Assembly (NCBI RefSeq): GCF_013386115.1
Contig: NZ_JACAOR010000014.1
Coordinates: 124,001 to 188,000 of the forward strand
Source of the DNA: Pseudomonas gingeri
Lineage (GTDB): Bacteria > Pseudomonadota > Gammaproteobacteria > Pseudomonadales > Pseudomonadaceae
Direction of reading: 5' to 3'
Length of the DNA stretch: 64,000 nucleotides
The notes under the pieces are model-generated. The model was given only the letters and a program-made list of their open reading frames with translations, was not told the DNA's origin and did no database searches. This document shows positions 1 through 8,810 of the stretch, one piece after another; within the stretch, counting starts at the first letter, position 1, and the number at the start of each line of letters is the position of its first letter. The position numbers and the translations under genes were made by a program.

Positions 1-815
1 TCGGCGCCGCGTTGAGCGGCGACCTTGGCGTGTCGCTGGATTCCGGCGCTCCGGTCGGCCGCATCCTGTGGGGGCGTTTTGGCTATACCCTGGCCCTGTT
101 GGCCGGGGTGATCGCCGTAGTGGTGCCGGCGGCGCTGGCACTCGGTGTGGCGCTGGCGCTGCGCCGGGACAGTCGGCTGGATCGCTGGAGCCTGTCGTTG
201 CTGATCTTTCTCAAGGCCACCCCGGGATTCCTGCTGGCGATTGGCCTGGTGTTGCTGTTTTCCATGCCGCACATGGATTTCTTGCCCGCGGTGTCGATCC
301 TCGATCCCGACCAGGCGCTGCTGCGTCAGCTCAAGTTTCTGATACTGCCGGTATCGGCCCTGAGCCTCGGCGCATTGCCTTACCTCACGCGCATGGTGCG
401 CGCGGCGATGATCGAGGCCCTGGAGTCCGATTATGTGATTGCCGCGCGGCTGCGCGGCATTCCCCATCGACGCATCGTGTGGGGCCACACCTTGCCCAAC
501 GCGTTGGTGCCGGCAATCCAGGGCGTGGCGCTGACCTTGCGCACGCTGATCGGCGGCGCGGTACTGGCCGAAGTGATCTTCAGCTACCCCGGTATCGGCA
601 CGGCCCTTCACGCGGCGATCCAGATGCGCGACCTGCCGATGATCCAGGCGATCGTGCTGGTGACCACCCTGGCGGTGGTGCTGATCAACCTGCTGGCCGA
701 CCTGTTCACCGTGCTGCTCACACCCAAATTGCGTACCGCGCGCCGGGTCACGATGATTCAACGCAACCGGCGGGGTATCACCCCGTGGTGGCGCCGCTCC
801 CGAGGTGATGCATGA
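1..815 (+). CDS. Peptide/opine ABC transporter permease, DppB type (5' end cut by window)
   Basis: Inner-membrane permease of the DppB/OppB/NikB family, one half of the channel of a peptide-, opine- or nickel-type importer. The frame is open to the left edge, and about 267 residues remain of the usual 310-340, so the N-terminal membrane segment is missing. Several hydrophobic segments are visible, and the cytoplasmic EAA-type loop that docks on the ATPase is present near residues 125-170 (EALESDYVIAARLRGIP). It overlaps the next permease gene by 4 bases (ATGA), which indicates translational coupling. A substrate-binding protein gene is expected upstream, outside the window. The substrate is unknown; context suggests an organosulfur compound or peptide. 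Confidence 0.9.
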   Translation, partial: GAALSGDLGVSLDSGAPVGRILWGRFGYTLALLAGVIAVVVPAALALGVALALRRDSRLDRWSLSLLIFLKATPGFLLAIGLVLLFSMPHMDFLPAVSILDPDQALLRQLKFLILPVSALSLGALPYLTRMVRAAMIEALESDYVIAARLRGIPHRRIVWGHTLPNALVPAIQGVALTLRTLIGGAVLAEVIFSYPGIGTALHAAIQMRDLPMIQAIVLVTTLAVVLINLLADLFTVLLTPKLRTARRVTMIQRNRRGITPWWRRSRGDA

Positions 816-1639
816 GTGCTCGTCGATGGTTGGCTGAACCGCAAACCCGCAAGGGCGGCTGGATTACCTTACTGGTGATTGCCTTTGCCCTGCTGGGGCC
901 GTGGCTGGCGCCCCATGGCTCGACGGACATGGTCGGCCCGGTCTATGGCGCACCCGCGAACGGCGCGTGGCTGGGTCATGATTTCCTGGGGCATGACGTG
1001 CTGTCACGGCTGCTCAGCGGCGGCTTGTCGGTGCTGTGGATGTCGGTGGCGGCGGCCAGCATCGCCCTGGCTGTGGGCAGCACCCTGGGCTTGCTGGCGG
1101 GGTTGTCGCGGCGCCGGCTGGACCAGTTGATCACCTGGTCGGCGGATGTGTCGCTGGCGTTTCCCGACCTGATCCTGGTGCTGCTGATCGTCTCCATGCT
1201 GGGGCGCGCGCCGTGGCTGATCGTGTTGACCGTCTCCATCGCGTTCATCCCCGGCGTGATCCGTCTGGCGCGGGCCAGTGCGGTAGCGGTGGCGGGGCAG
1301 GAGTTCGTCGAGGCGGCGCAGATGATGGGGTATTCGCGGCGACGCATTCTGTTCAAGGAGATCCTGCCGAACATCCTCACGCCGCTGCTGGTGCACTTCG
1401 GCAACATGCTGACCTGGGGTGTCGGAATGCTCTCCGGCCTGAGTTTTCTCGGCTACGGCGTGGCGCCGCCCACGGCGGACTGGGGCCTGATGATCAATGA
1501 AAACCAGGCCGGCCTGCTGGTGCAGCCGTGGGCCGTATTGGCGCCGGCGGTACTGATCGGCGTGTTTGCCTACGGCACCAATATCCTCGCCGAAGGCATC
1601 GGCCGCAGCAGCGCACGGATGGGAGAAAAACAGCCATGA
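812..1639 (+). CDS. Peptide/opine ABC transporter permease, DppC type
   Basis: Second inner-membrane permease, DppC/OppC family, 275 aa, close to the usual 280-300. It has an N-terminal membrane segment, then the short periplasmic motif GHDFLGHDVLSRLL typical of DppC proteins, more membrane segments and an EAA loop (EFVEAAQMMGYSRRRI). The ATG at 812 overlaps the stop of the upstream permease and is preceded by CGAGGTG as ribosome site. Its own TGA overlaps the ATG of the ATPase gene at 1636, so the three genes form one coupled operon. With the upstream permease it should make the heterodimeric channel. Confidence 0.92.
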   Translation: MSARRWLAEPQTRKGGWITLLVIAFALLGPWLAPHGSTDMVGPVYGAPANGAWLGHDFLGHDVLSRLLSGGLSVLWMSVAAASIALAVGSTLGLLAGLSRRRLDQLITWSADVSLAFPDLILVLLIVSMLGRAPWLIVLTVSIAFIPGVIRLARASAVAVAGQEFVEAAQMMGYSRRRILFKEILPNILTPLLVHFGNMLTWGVGMLSGLSFLGYGVAPPTADWGLMINENQAGLLVQPWAVLAPAVLIGVFAYGTNILAEGIGRSSARMGEKQP

Positions 1640-3414
1640 ACGCCATCACCGAAATCGATACCGGAGTGCTGGAGGTCCGTGACCTGCGCGTGGAGTTGGC
1701 GGGGCAGGTGGATGTGCTATCCGGTATCTCGTTCAACCTGCGGGCCGGGGAAATCCTTGGCCTGGTCGGAGAGTCGGGCTCGGGCAAGACCACCCTCGCG
1801 ACGGCGCTGCTGGCCCACGCCCGGCGCGGTGCACGGATTGTCGGCGGTCAGGTGCGGGTGGGGGGCGAGGCGCTGTTGAGCCTCGAAGGTGAAGCCTTGC
1901 GCCGCGCCCGTGGCAGCCTGATCGGCTATGTCGCCCAGGATCCGGCCACGGCGTTGAACCCTGCGCTGCGCATCGGCAGCCTGTTGCGTGAAACCCTGGC
2001 GGTGCACTCGTTGCGAGGCGGGTACGCGGCGCAACGGCAGCGGATCGATGAAACCTTGCGCGATGTCGGTTTGCCCCATGACCGCGAGTTCCTGCGACGC
2101 TTTCCCCATCAGCTATCCGGCGGGCAGCAGCAGCGGGTGATGCTGGCGCTGGCCTTTGTGCTGCGCCCGCGCCTGATCGTGCTGGACGAGCCGACCACCG
2201 CCCTCGACGTGAGCACCCAGGCGCATATCCTCGCCACCCTGCGTCGCCTGTGCAAAAGCCAGGGGGTGGCGGCGGTGTACGTGTCCCATGACCTGGCGGT
2301 GATCAAGGACCTGGTGGACCGGGTGATGGTGATGTATGCCGGGCGTATCGTTGAAACCGCGACACGGGATGTCCTGTTCAACCAACCCTCCCATCCCTAT
2401 ACCCGCGGGCTGCTGGCGGCGATTCCGGACGTCGCGGGGCGACGGGAACTGAAGGCGATTGCCGGGCATGCGCCAGCGCCGGGGCAGCGACCGCGGGGGT
2501 GTGGTTTTGGGCCGCGCTGTGAGCGGTTCGCCTCGGGTTGCTCAGTTGTCGAACCGCTATTGCATGCAATCGCCACGGGCCATGAAGTGGCGTGTTTCGC
2601 GCCCCACGACCAGCCACTACAGGCTATTGCCCTGACGCCGATTGCGCCCCTTGTCACGCAGACCGAGCCACCCCTGCTGTCCATCGATGGCTTGAACGTC
2701 GCCTACGACCGACAGGTGTTGTTCGACATCGCGTTGCAGGTACGCCCGGGCGAGTGCCTGGCGCTGGTGGGCGAGTCCGGGTCGGGCAAGACCAGCCTGG
2801 CACGCGCCGTCGCCGGTCTTGGGGAAAATGCCGAAGGCGAGTTGAGCTACGCCGGACGCCCTTTGCCGCTGCGGGCCCGTCAGCGTGATGCGAGTGCGCG
2901 CCACCAGATCCAGTACATCTTCCAGAACCCGTATCGGGCGTTGAACCCACGGCAAACGGTGTACCAGACGCTGAGTGCACCGCTGGAGCACTTCTTCGCG
3001 GTGAAAGGCGCGGCAGCGCGGGAGCGGGTCGAGGCCGTGCTCGCGCGCGTGGCGCTGCCGGCGTCGCTGGCCGATCTGTATCCCCACAGCCTGTCGGGTG
3101 GCGAACGCCAGCGCGTGGCCATCGCCCGTGCGCTGTTGTGCGAGCCGGGCTTGTTGATCTGCGATGAAATCACCTCGGCCCTGGATGTCTCGGTGCAGGC
3201 ATCTATCCTGGATCTGTTGCGCCAGTTGCAACGCGAAGGGTTGACGTTGTTGTTCGTCACCCACGACCTGGGCGTGGTCCGGGCAATTGCCGACCGGGTG
3301 CTGGTGCTGAAGGCGGGCAGGGTGGTGGAGCAGGGGGCGGTGGACAGGGTGCTCGATCAGCCTCAGGCCGCGTACACGCGCACGCTGTTGGAGCATTCGC
3401 CATCGTTGGCGTGA
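1636..3414 (+). CDS. Fused double ATPase of peptide/opine ABC transporter (DppD-DppF fusion)
   Basis: Cytoplasmic ATPase, 592 aa, containing two complete ABC domains that are separate proteins (DppD and DppF) in many species. Domain 1 (about 10-260) has Walker A GESGSGKTT at 45-53, signature LSGGQQQR and Walker B LIVLDEPTTALD. It ends with the cysteine-rich oligopeptide-ABC tail (C..F..RC....C). Domain 2 (about 345-590) has GESGSGKTS, LSGGERQR and LLICDEITSALD, where the usual proline of DEPTSALD is isoleucine. The ATG at 1636 is chosen because it overlaps the permease stop (ATGA) and follows GGGAGA; an open frame extends further upstream but lies inside the permease gene. It completes the importer begun by the two permeases. 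Confidence 0.93.
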   Translation: MNAITEIDTGVLEVRDLRVELAGQVDVLSGISFNLRAGEILGLVGESGSGKTTLATALLAHARRGARIVGGQVRVGGEALLSLEGEALRRARGSLIGYVAQDPATALNPALRIGSLLRETLAVHSLRGGYAAQRQRIDETLRDVGLPHDREFLRRFPHQLSGGQQQRVMLALAFVLRPRLIVLDEPTTALDVSTQAHILATLRRLCKSQGVAAVYVSHDLAVIKDLVDRVMVMYAGRIVETATRDVLFNQPSHPYTRGLLAAIPDVAGRRELKAIAGHAPAPGQRPRGCGFGPRCERFASGCSVVEPLLHAIATGHEVACFAPHDQPLQAIALTPIAPLVTQTEPPLLSIDGLNVAYDRQVLFDIALQVRPGECLALVGESGSGKTSLARAVAGLGENAEGELSYAGRPLPLRARQRDASARHQIQYIFQNPYRALNPRQTVYQTLSAPLEHFFAVKGAAARERVEAVLARVALPASLADLYPHSLSGGERQRVAIARALLCEPGLLICDEITSALDVSVQASILDLLRQLQREGLTLLFVTHDLGVVRAIADRVLVLKAGRVVEQGAVDRVLDQPQAAYTRTLLEHSPSLA

Positions 3415-3435
3415 GTCGCAGCGTTGCGCGATGAG

Positions 3436-3521
3436 CGCCGGCAAGCCGGCTCCTGCAGAGGTAGCGTCATGCAAATGAATTGCGGTTCACGCATGCCACT
3501 GTAGGAGCCGGCTTGCCGGCG
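3436..3521. repeat. Inverted pair of REP elements (BIME) between convergent operons
   Basis: Two 23-base copies lie in opposite orientation at 3436-3458 and 3499-3521 with one mismatch, separated by 40 bases. Each carries the core GCCGGCTTGCCGGC with a flanking GTAGGAG-type head, which is the look of Pseudomonas REP sequences. The pair fills most of the 123-base gap between the ATPase stop (3414) and the convergent monooxygenase stop (3538). The position fits a role in transcript 3'-end protection or termination, though neither arm is followed by a T tract. Confidence 0.85.
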
Positions 3522-3537
3522 ATGGCGTCAGATGATG

Positions 3538-4623
3538 CTAGGCCACTCGCGCCTGGCGCCGCCGCGCCTCGTCCCGCACCGCCGGAATGATCCAGCGTCC
3601 GTAATCCACGGTGTCGTACAGTGGGTCATACCCCCGGTTCAAGAACGTCGTGACGCCCAGGTCCACATAATCCAGCAGCGCCTGGGCCACGGTGTCCGGG
3701 GTGCCGACCAGGGCCGTGGTGTCGCCGTAGGCGCCCACGGCGGTGGCGGTGGGCATCCACAGCGCACGGTCATGCCGATCGCCCAGGGCTGCGGCAGCCA
3801 GCAGGCGTTCCGAACCGGTGCCCTTGATCTTTTTCTGCCACGGACTGCCCGCCGCGAACTGCGGGTTGGCCTTGATCTGTTGCAGAATCTGCTCGGCGCG
3901 CTGCCAGGCCAGCTCCTCGGTGGCTCCGAGAATCAAGCGCACCGACAGGCTCACCCGTGGCGCTTGCACACCCGCCGCGGCGGCAGCCGCCTTGAGCTTG
4001 GCAATCTGCTCGGCCACGCCACTCAACGGCTCGCCCCACAATGCATACAGATCCGCATGCCTGACCGCGATCTGATAGGCGATATCCGAGGAACCGCCAA
4101 ACGAGATCGGGATATGCGGTTGCTGCAAAGGCTTGACCGGCGAAAACGCGCCCTTGATGTGGAAGTACTTGCCCTCGAAATCGAACGGTTCTTCGGCCGT
4201 CCAGGTGCGTCGCACGATTTCCAGGTATTCATCGGTGCGCCGGTAGCGCTCGGTCTTGTCCAGCAGGAAGTCGCCTTCCTGGGGCTCGGCGGTAATGCCG
4301 GTAATCGCGTGCAGGCGGATGCGTCCGCCACCGGTGGTGTGATCGAGCGTGGCGAAAGAGCGCGCAGCCACCGTCGGTGGAGTAAGGCCCGGGCGATGGG
4401 CGATCATGAAGCCCAACCGCTCGGTGTGGGCTGCCGCATAAGCGGCGATCTGCAGGCTGTCGGCGCTGCCGGGGCCACTGGCGATCAGCACGCGGTCGAA
4501 GCCGGCGTGCTCGTGGGCGCGGGCGTGGTGGCGGATAAAGTCGAGGTCGAAATCCGGGCTGCGAACGCCACGGGTTTCCGACCACTGGCGAGGGAAAATC
4601 ATGCCGACAAATTCAATGGACAT
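3538..4623 (-). CDS. LLM-class flavin-dependent monooxygenase (SsuD-like)
   Basis: Bacterial luciferase-like (LLM) monooxygenase, 361 aa, close to alkanesulfonate monooxygenase SsuD in length and layout. Such enzymes use FMNH2 and oxygen to cleave the C-S bond of sulfonates, releasing sulfite. Visible family features are the N-terminal strand MSIEFVGMIFPRQWSE, the segment GGRIRLHAITG, the motif YRRTDEYLEIVRRTWTAEEPFDFEGKY (read in two pieces), and ISFGGSS with a C-terminal GTPDTVAQAL. It is the last gene of a six-gene minus-strand run and starts 19 bases after the TonB receptor stop. No flavin reductase gene (SsuE) is in the window, so reduced flavin must come from elsewhere. The exact substrate is unknown. 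Confidence 0.88.
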   Translation of the reverse strand: MSIEFVGMIFPRQWSETRGVRSPDFDLDFIRHHARAHEHAGFDRVLIASGPGSADSLQIAAYAAAHTERLGFMIAHRPGLTPPTVAARSFATLDHTTGGGRIRLHAITGITAEPQEGDFLLDKTERYRRTDEYLEIVRRTWTAEEPFDFEGKYFHIKGAFSPVKPLQQPHIPISFGGSSDIAYQIAVRHADLYALWGEPLSGVAEQIAKLKAAAAAAGVQAPRVSLSVRLILGATEELAWQRAEQILQQIKANPQFAAGSPWQKKIKGTGSERLLAAAALGDRHDRALWMPTATAVGAYGDTTALVGTPDTVAQALLDYVDLGVTTFLNRGYDPLYDTVDYGRWIIPAVRDEARRRQARVA

Positions 4624-4642
4624 GGAGCGCTCCTGCTGCGGA

Positions 4643-7204
4643 TCAGAATTGATAGTCGACCTGGGCCAGCAAGGTGCGGCCAGGCATGGGTTGCAAAAAG
4701 GTGTTGGTGGAGCCGGCCAGGCCGCTGACGAAGTTCAGCTCGTTGGTCAGGTTCAGGACCCGCAGCGTGGTGCTCCACTGCGGCTGGCGGTAGTACAGGG
4801 CGAGGTCGAGGTTGTATTCATTGGGGATCTTTACCGTCTTGCTCAGGTTCAGGTACCAGTTGCTGGTCCACCAGCCTGAAAGCTCGGCGCCAAAGCCGGA
4901 ATCGAAGCGGTAGTCGACATAGCCGCTGGCGGTGTACTCGGGAATCTGCACCGCGTCGTAACGCCCGGACGGTCGCTGGTTGAGGCTGTTGTTATCGCCA
5001 AATACCGTGCCGTTGTCGGGGATGAATCCCGCCGAGGCAAACCCGGCCTGGGAAGTGAATTCGTTGTAGGCACTGAGCTTGGACAGGTTGAGGCCGCTGC
5101 GCAGGTGGTCATCGGGTTGATAACGCACGGTGGCTTCCACGCCCTTGATCAGCAGGCGCGCAATGTTGTTATTGCTGTCGGGTGCCTGGTCGCGGGCCTG
5201 CTTGAATGCCGCCAGGGTCATGAACAGCTGGTTGGGCACGGCCTCGACCTTGACCCCCACTTCATGCAGCACGCTGAGGCTCTGGAATGCCAGCGGGTTG
5301 AGCTGGTTGGCGCCACTGCCGCTGCCCCAGCCCAGGCCGTTGGAAAAGAACCCGGTATTGACCGCCAGCGAGCGGTCGAAGGTGTAATACAGGGTGGTGT
5401 TTTCGCTGGGTTTCACATAGGGGCTGACCTGGAAGGCGAACAGCCGGTAGTTGTCACTGTCCTTGCGTCGATTGCCGCCAGCGAGCACGAACGGATTGTC
5501 GATCTCGGCCTCGATCCAGCTGCGACTGGCGCCGATGTTCAGGCCGAAATAGTCGCCGTACTTGAGGTTGTGCTGGCTGAACAGGGTCTTGGTGGTCCAG
5601 GTGCTTTCAGCGGTGTAGGGCGCCACCGACTCGGCATACAGGCCATGCCCGGCGGCATACATCGGCGGCAGGTTGAGCCAGCCGTAGTAATTGGAGTATT
5701 GCGGCACGCCGGGTTGGCCGATCCACGCCCCATTGCCGCCGGCGGGGTTGGACCCGTCCAGGCCCAGCAGGTCGCCGGGGTTCTTGCCCGAGGGATTCTG
5801 GGTCAGGTCATAGGCATTGATGGTCGAGCCGAAACTGTTGTTGGCGGCAATCGACTGATTGAACTCGCGGCGGTAGATCAGGCCGGTGTTGCTGTCGTCC
5901 CGCAGGGTCCAGCCTCCGAGTTGGGCCTGGTTGCGTGAGTGGAACTCGAAACGGTTGTCGAAGATGTTGTCTTTCGATTGCACCTGGAACGCGCCCACGG
6001 CATCGGTGATGTCCCTGGAGCGCTGGTAGAACGTGCTGTTGGCCAGGGTGATGGTCGGCGACAGGTCGACTTCGACGTGCAATTGCGTGGTAAAGCGCCG
6101 CGAACTGCTTTCATCTTCCTTGCGCTGTCCGGTCTGCGACGACAGCGACTGTTCGCCGTTGCCCGCCAGCGTCGGGTCATACACCCAGCCGCGCAGGCTG
6201 CCGGGGCTGGCCTGGGTGTTGGGCGAGGCGGTCTGGAAGCTGCCGTCGACCACCGTGTACTGGCCCTGGGCATTGCGCTGGCGTTGCACCCAGCCGAGGG
6301 TCGGCGCATCGGCGGCGCCCGAGGCCAGCACTGGCGACCACAGGGTATTGCCGTTCTGGATGATCGGCGTGGCCCGTCCGGCGTAGTACTTGCCGTGGTC
6401 CACCAGGTCCTGGGTGGCGCGGTTCCAGCCGTGGGTGATGTTGTAGTCGTAGTAGTCGTCGTAGCTGGCGTTCCAGTCGACCCGCACATTGTCGTTGCGC
6501 CAGGCCAGGGCGCCGTAGAACGCGTCGAAATTGTTGTCGACGTTGTCGTAGAAGTCCTGCTGGCGCTGCTTGGTGATGCTCAGCCGGTAGGCCAGGTTGT
6601 CACTCAGCGGGCCCGTGTTGTCGATGCTGAACTTGTTGGAACTGCGCGAGGTGCCGTCCGGGACCCACGAGCCCAGTTCGCCACTGAGCCTGGTCTTGAA
6701 CTCGTTGAAATTGGGCTTTTTGCTCAGGTAGTTGACGTAGCCGCCGCTGCCGGACACTGAGCCGTAGGTCACCGAGGACGGGCCGGCAACGATATCGGCA
6801 CCCTCGTAGGCGTTGAAGTTCGCCGGGTGGCGCACGCCATAGGCGCGTTGGCCATCCTGGAATATCTCGGAGCCCTGGGCGCGAAACTGTGGCGCGATGC
6901 CGGCGTTCTGGCCGCCACCGCGGGTGATGCCCGGGGCGTACTTGACCAGATCGTCGGCGCTGTGGATCGAACCGTTGGCCAGTTGTTCGGCGTTGACCTG
7001 CACCACCGACCGCGGAGTGTCGAGCACCTTGACCTCGGTACCGCCGTACACCGAAGTCGGCGGGCGCGTGGGCAGGGCGTCGTCATCCGACTCGCCGCTG
7101 CTTGCCTGCACCGTCACGGTTTGCAGTTGGGTATCGGCGGCAAAGGCCTGCAACGGCAGGCTGGTGACCAGCAGCAGGGGTAAACGCAAGGCGATAGCGC
7201 GCAT
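4643..7204 (-). CDS. TonB-dependent outer-membrane receptor
   Basis: Outer-membrane gated barrel, 853 aa. A signal peptide ends near AFAADTQ, followed by a plug domain (about 45-170: LDTPRSVVQVNAEQL, DDLVKYAPGI, RDG-type loop) and a long 22-strand-type barrel ending in a terminal aromatic (VDYQF). The plug resembles siderophore receptors of the FhuA/FepA group. Its place inside a sulfur-type operon instead suggests import of an organosulfur compound, as known for SftP of P. putida S-313, which serves sulfate-ester uptake. The start is supported by AGGAG 11 bases upstream. There is no N-terminal signaling extension for a FecR/sigma partner. The substrate is unproven. Confidence 0.9.
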   Translation of the reverse strand: MRAIALRLPLLLVTSLPLQAFAADTQLQTVTVQASSGESDDDALPTRPPTSVYGGTEVKVLDTPRSVVQVNAEQLANGSIHSADDLVKYAPGITRGGGQNAGIAPQFRAQGSEIFQDGQRAYGVRHPANFNAYEGADIVAGPSSVTYGSVSGSGGYVNYLSKKPNFNEFKTRLSGELGSWVPDGTSRSSNKFSIDNTGPLSDNLAYRLSITKQRQQDFYDNVDNNFDAFYGALAWRNDNVRVDWNASYDDYYDYNITHGWNRATQDLVDHGKYYAGRATPIIQNGNTLWSPVLASGAADAPTLGWVQRQRNAQGQYTVVDGSFQTASPNTQASPGSLRGWVYDPTLAGNGEQSLSSQTGQRKEDESSSRRFTTQLHVEVDLSPTITLANSTFYQRSRDITDAVGAFQVQSKDNIFDNRFEFHSRNQAQLGGWTLRDDSNTGLIYRREFNQSIAANNSFGSTINAYDLTQNPSGKNPGDLLGLDGSNPAGGNGAWIGQPGVPQYSNYYGWLNLPPMYAAGHGLYAESVAPYTAESTWTTKTLFSQHNLKYGDYFGLNIGASRSWIEAEIDNPFVLAGGNRRKDSDNYRLFAFQVSPYVKPSENTTLYYTFDRSLAVNTGFFSNGLGWGSGSGANQLNPLAFQSLSVLHEVGVKVEAVPNQLFMTLAAFKQARDQAPDSNNNIARLLIKGVEATVRYQPDDHLRSGLNLSKLSAYNEFTSQAGFASAGFIPDNGTVFGDNNSLNQRPSGRYDAVQIPEYTASGYVDYRFDSGFGAELSGWWTSNWYLNLSKTVKIPNEYNLDLALYYRQPQWSTTLRVLNLTNELNFVSGLAGSTNTFLQPMPGRTLLAQVDYQF

Positions 7205-7249
7205 GGCAGAAGCGACTCCTGTCAGGAAAGTGAGGATAAAACGGTGGAA

Positions 7250-8806
7250 TCAGGCCGGGTCTTTGAGCCAGAGCTTCTCGAAGCGCCAGGTGCTGAACAG
7301 CGATTCTTCGGCCTGGGCTCCACCCACGCGGGTGGAAACGCCGTCGAGCAGGTTGGCGTAGCCCCAGATCAGCATGCCGCCGCGTTCGTACTGGATCTGC
7401 TGGACCTGGTGCACCAGGGCCTTGCGTTTTTCCAGGTCGGGCTGGGCCATGGCGGCGAGAAACAGTTCGCTGAATTGCGGGTCGTTGAAATGGGTCTTGT
7501 TCGAGACCGCGAACGGTGCGTCGGTGTGAATGGCGCTGGCCAGGAACGGTGCGCCAATGCTGCCGCCGGTGCTCAGGGGCCAGTCGTTTTTCAGCGGGCC
7601 CTGGAACGTGGCCAGGTCCACCTGCCTGACCTTGAGGGTCACGCCAATGCGCCTGGCCTGTTCCGCCAACACCAGCGCTGAACTCAAGCCCGGGCCCGGG
7701 GTGGTGATCAGCTCCACCTCGAGATTCTCCTGGCCGGCGTCCTTGAGCAGTTGCGCGGCACGCGCCGGGTCATGGGGACGCGGGCCGAGATCGTGGTTGA
7801 AGGTCGGGTCGCCGGGGGCATACAAGTCATTGGCCACGCGGCCCTGGCCGTTGAGGGCGCGGCGCACCAGCTCGTCGCGGTCGGCCATCAGGCGGAACGC
7901 CTCGCGCACCCGTGGGTCATTGAACGGTGGCTTGTCCAGGTTCATGTCGAACGACAGCCAGTTACCGGTGACCGATGTGATCACCTGGAGCCGTGGGTCC
8001 TTCTGCAGGATCGGCAACTGCTCGGTGGGCAGCACATTGGCCATGTCGATCTGTCCGGAGCGCAATGCGGCGAGGCGCGAGACCTGGTCTTTGAAGTCGA
8101 TGATTTCCAGCTCATCGGCGTAGGGCTTGCCCTCCTTGTAGTAGTTCTCGAAGCGGGTGAACAGCGAGCGCTGGCCCGGGGTGAAACTCTTCAACTTGTA
8201 GGGACCGGCACCCACCGGGTTGCTGACCGGATGGTAGTCCACCGGTACGATGCCGCCGAAATTGACCCAGGTTTCCGCCAGCGGCATATAGCTGCGGCCG
8301 TCGCGGAAGCTCAGGCGCACGGTACGGTTGTCGAGCTTGACCAGGTTGTCGCGATCCACCCAGTGCAACAGGGCCGCGTAGGGCGAGGCCAGTTGCGGAT
8401 CGGTGAGGCGGCGGATCGAGAAGATCAGGTCATCGGCGTCGATGGTCTTGCCGTTGTGGAACTCCAGGCCCGGGCGCAGGCGCAGGGTCCAGGCACTCGC
8501 GTCGGCATTCGGCTCGGCCAGCTCGGCCAGGGCCAGGCGCGGCTGCATCTGCTCGTCCCATTCCCACAACTTGCTGTACAACGCAAAGCCGCGAACGATG
8601 CCGCTGCCCACCGGTTTATGCGCATCCAGGTTGCCGCTCTGGTTGCCATCGAGGATGCCCAGGCGCAGGCGGCCGCCATAACGCGGTTGGTCGCTGGTGG
8701 CAGTTCCCGCCGGGGTATCGTTCGGGCCGCAACCGGCTAGCAACAGGCCGCCACCGACGGTCACGCTGTAGCCGAGAAAGTCCCGGCGGCTCAGCAGTAT
8801 AGTCAT
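7250..8806 (-). CDS. Family 5 extracellular solute-binding protein, Tat-type lipoprotein
   Basis: Periplasmic binding protein of the peptide/nickel/opine class (SBP_5), 518 aa. The N-terminus carries a twin-arginine signature (SRRDFLG, residues 6-12) and a lipobox LLLAGC with Cys26, so it looks like a Tat-exported lipoprotein. Typical family stretches are the RYGGRLRLG start, LRPGLEFHNGKTIDADDLIFSI, and GAGPYKLKSFTPG. No permease gene lies in its own operon. The only matching DppBC/DF importer in view is the convergent operon at 1-3414, so it may feed that transporter. It lies 45 bases upstream of the TonB receptor gene and 4 bases downstream of the monooxygenase stop. Confidence 0.9.
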   Translation of the reverse strand: MTILLSRRDFLGYSVTVGGGLLLAGCGPNDTPAGTATSDQPRYGGRLRLGILDGNQSGNLDAHKPVGSGIVRGFALYSKLWEWDEQMQPRLALAELAEPNADASAWTLRLRPGLEFHNGKTIDADDLIFSIRRLTDPQLASPYAALLHWVDRDNLVKLDNRTVRLSFRDGRSYMPLAETWVNFGGIVPVDYHPVSNPVGAGPYKLKSFTPGQRSLFTRFENYYKEGKPYADELEIIDFKDQVSRLAALRSGQIDMANVLPTEQLPILQKDPRLQVITSVTGNWLSFDMNLDKPPFNDPRVREAFRLMADRDELVRRALNGQGRVANDLYAPGDPTFNHDLGPRPHDPARAAQLLKDAGQENLEVELITTPGPGLSSALVLAEQARRIGVTLKVRQVDLATFQGPLKNDWPLSTGGSIGAPFLASAIHTDAPFAVSNKTHFNDPQFSELFLAAMAQPDLEKRKALVHQVQQIQYERGGMLIWGYANLLDGVSTRVGGAQAEESLFSTWRFEKLWLKDPA

Positions 8807-8810
8807 GGCA

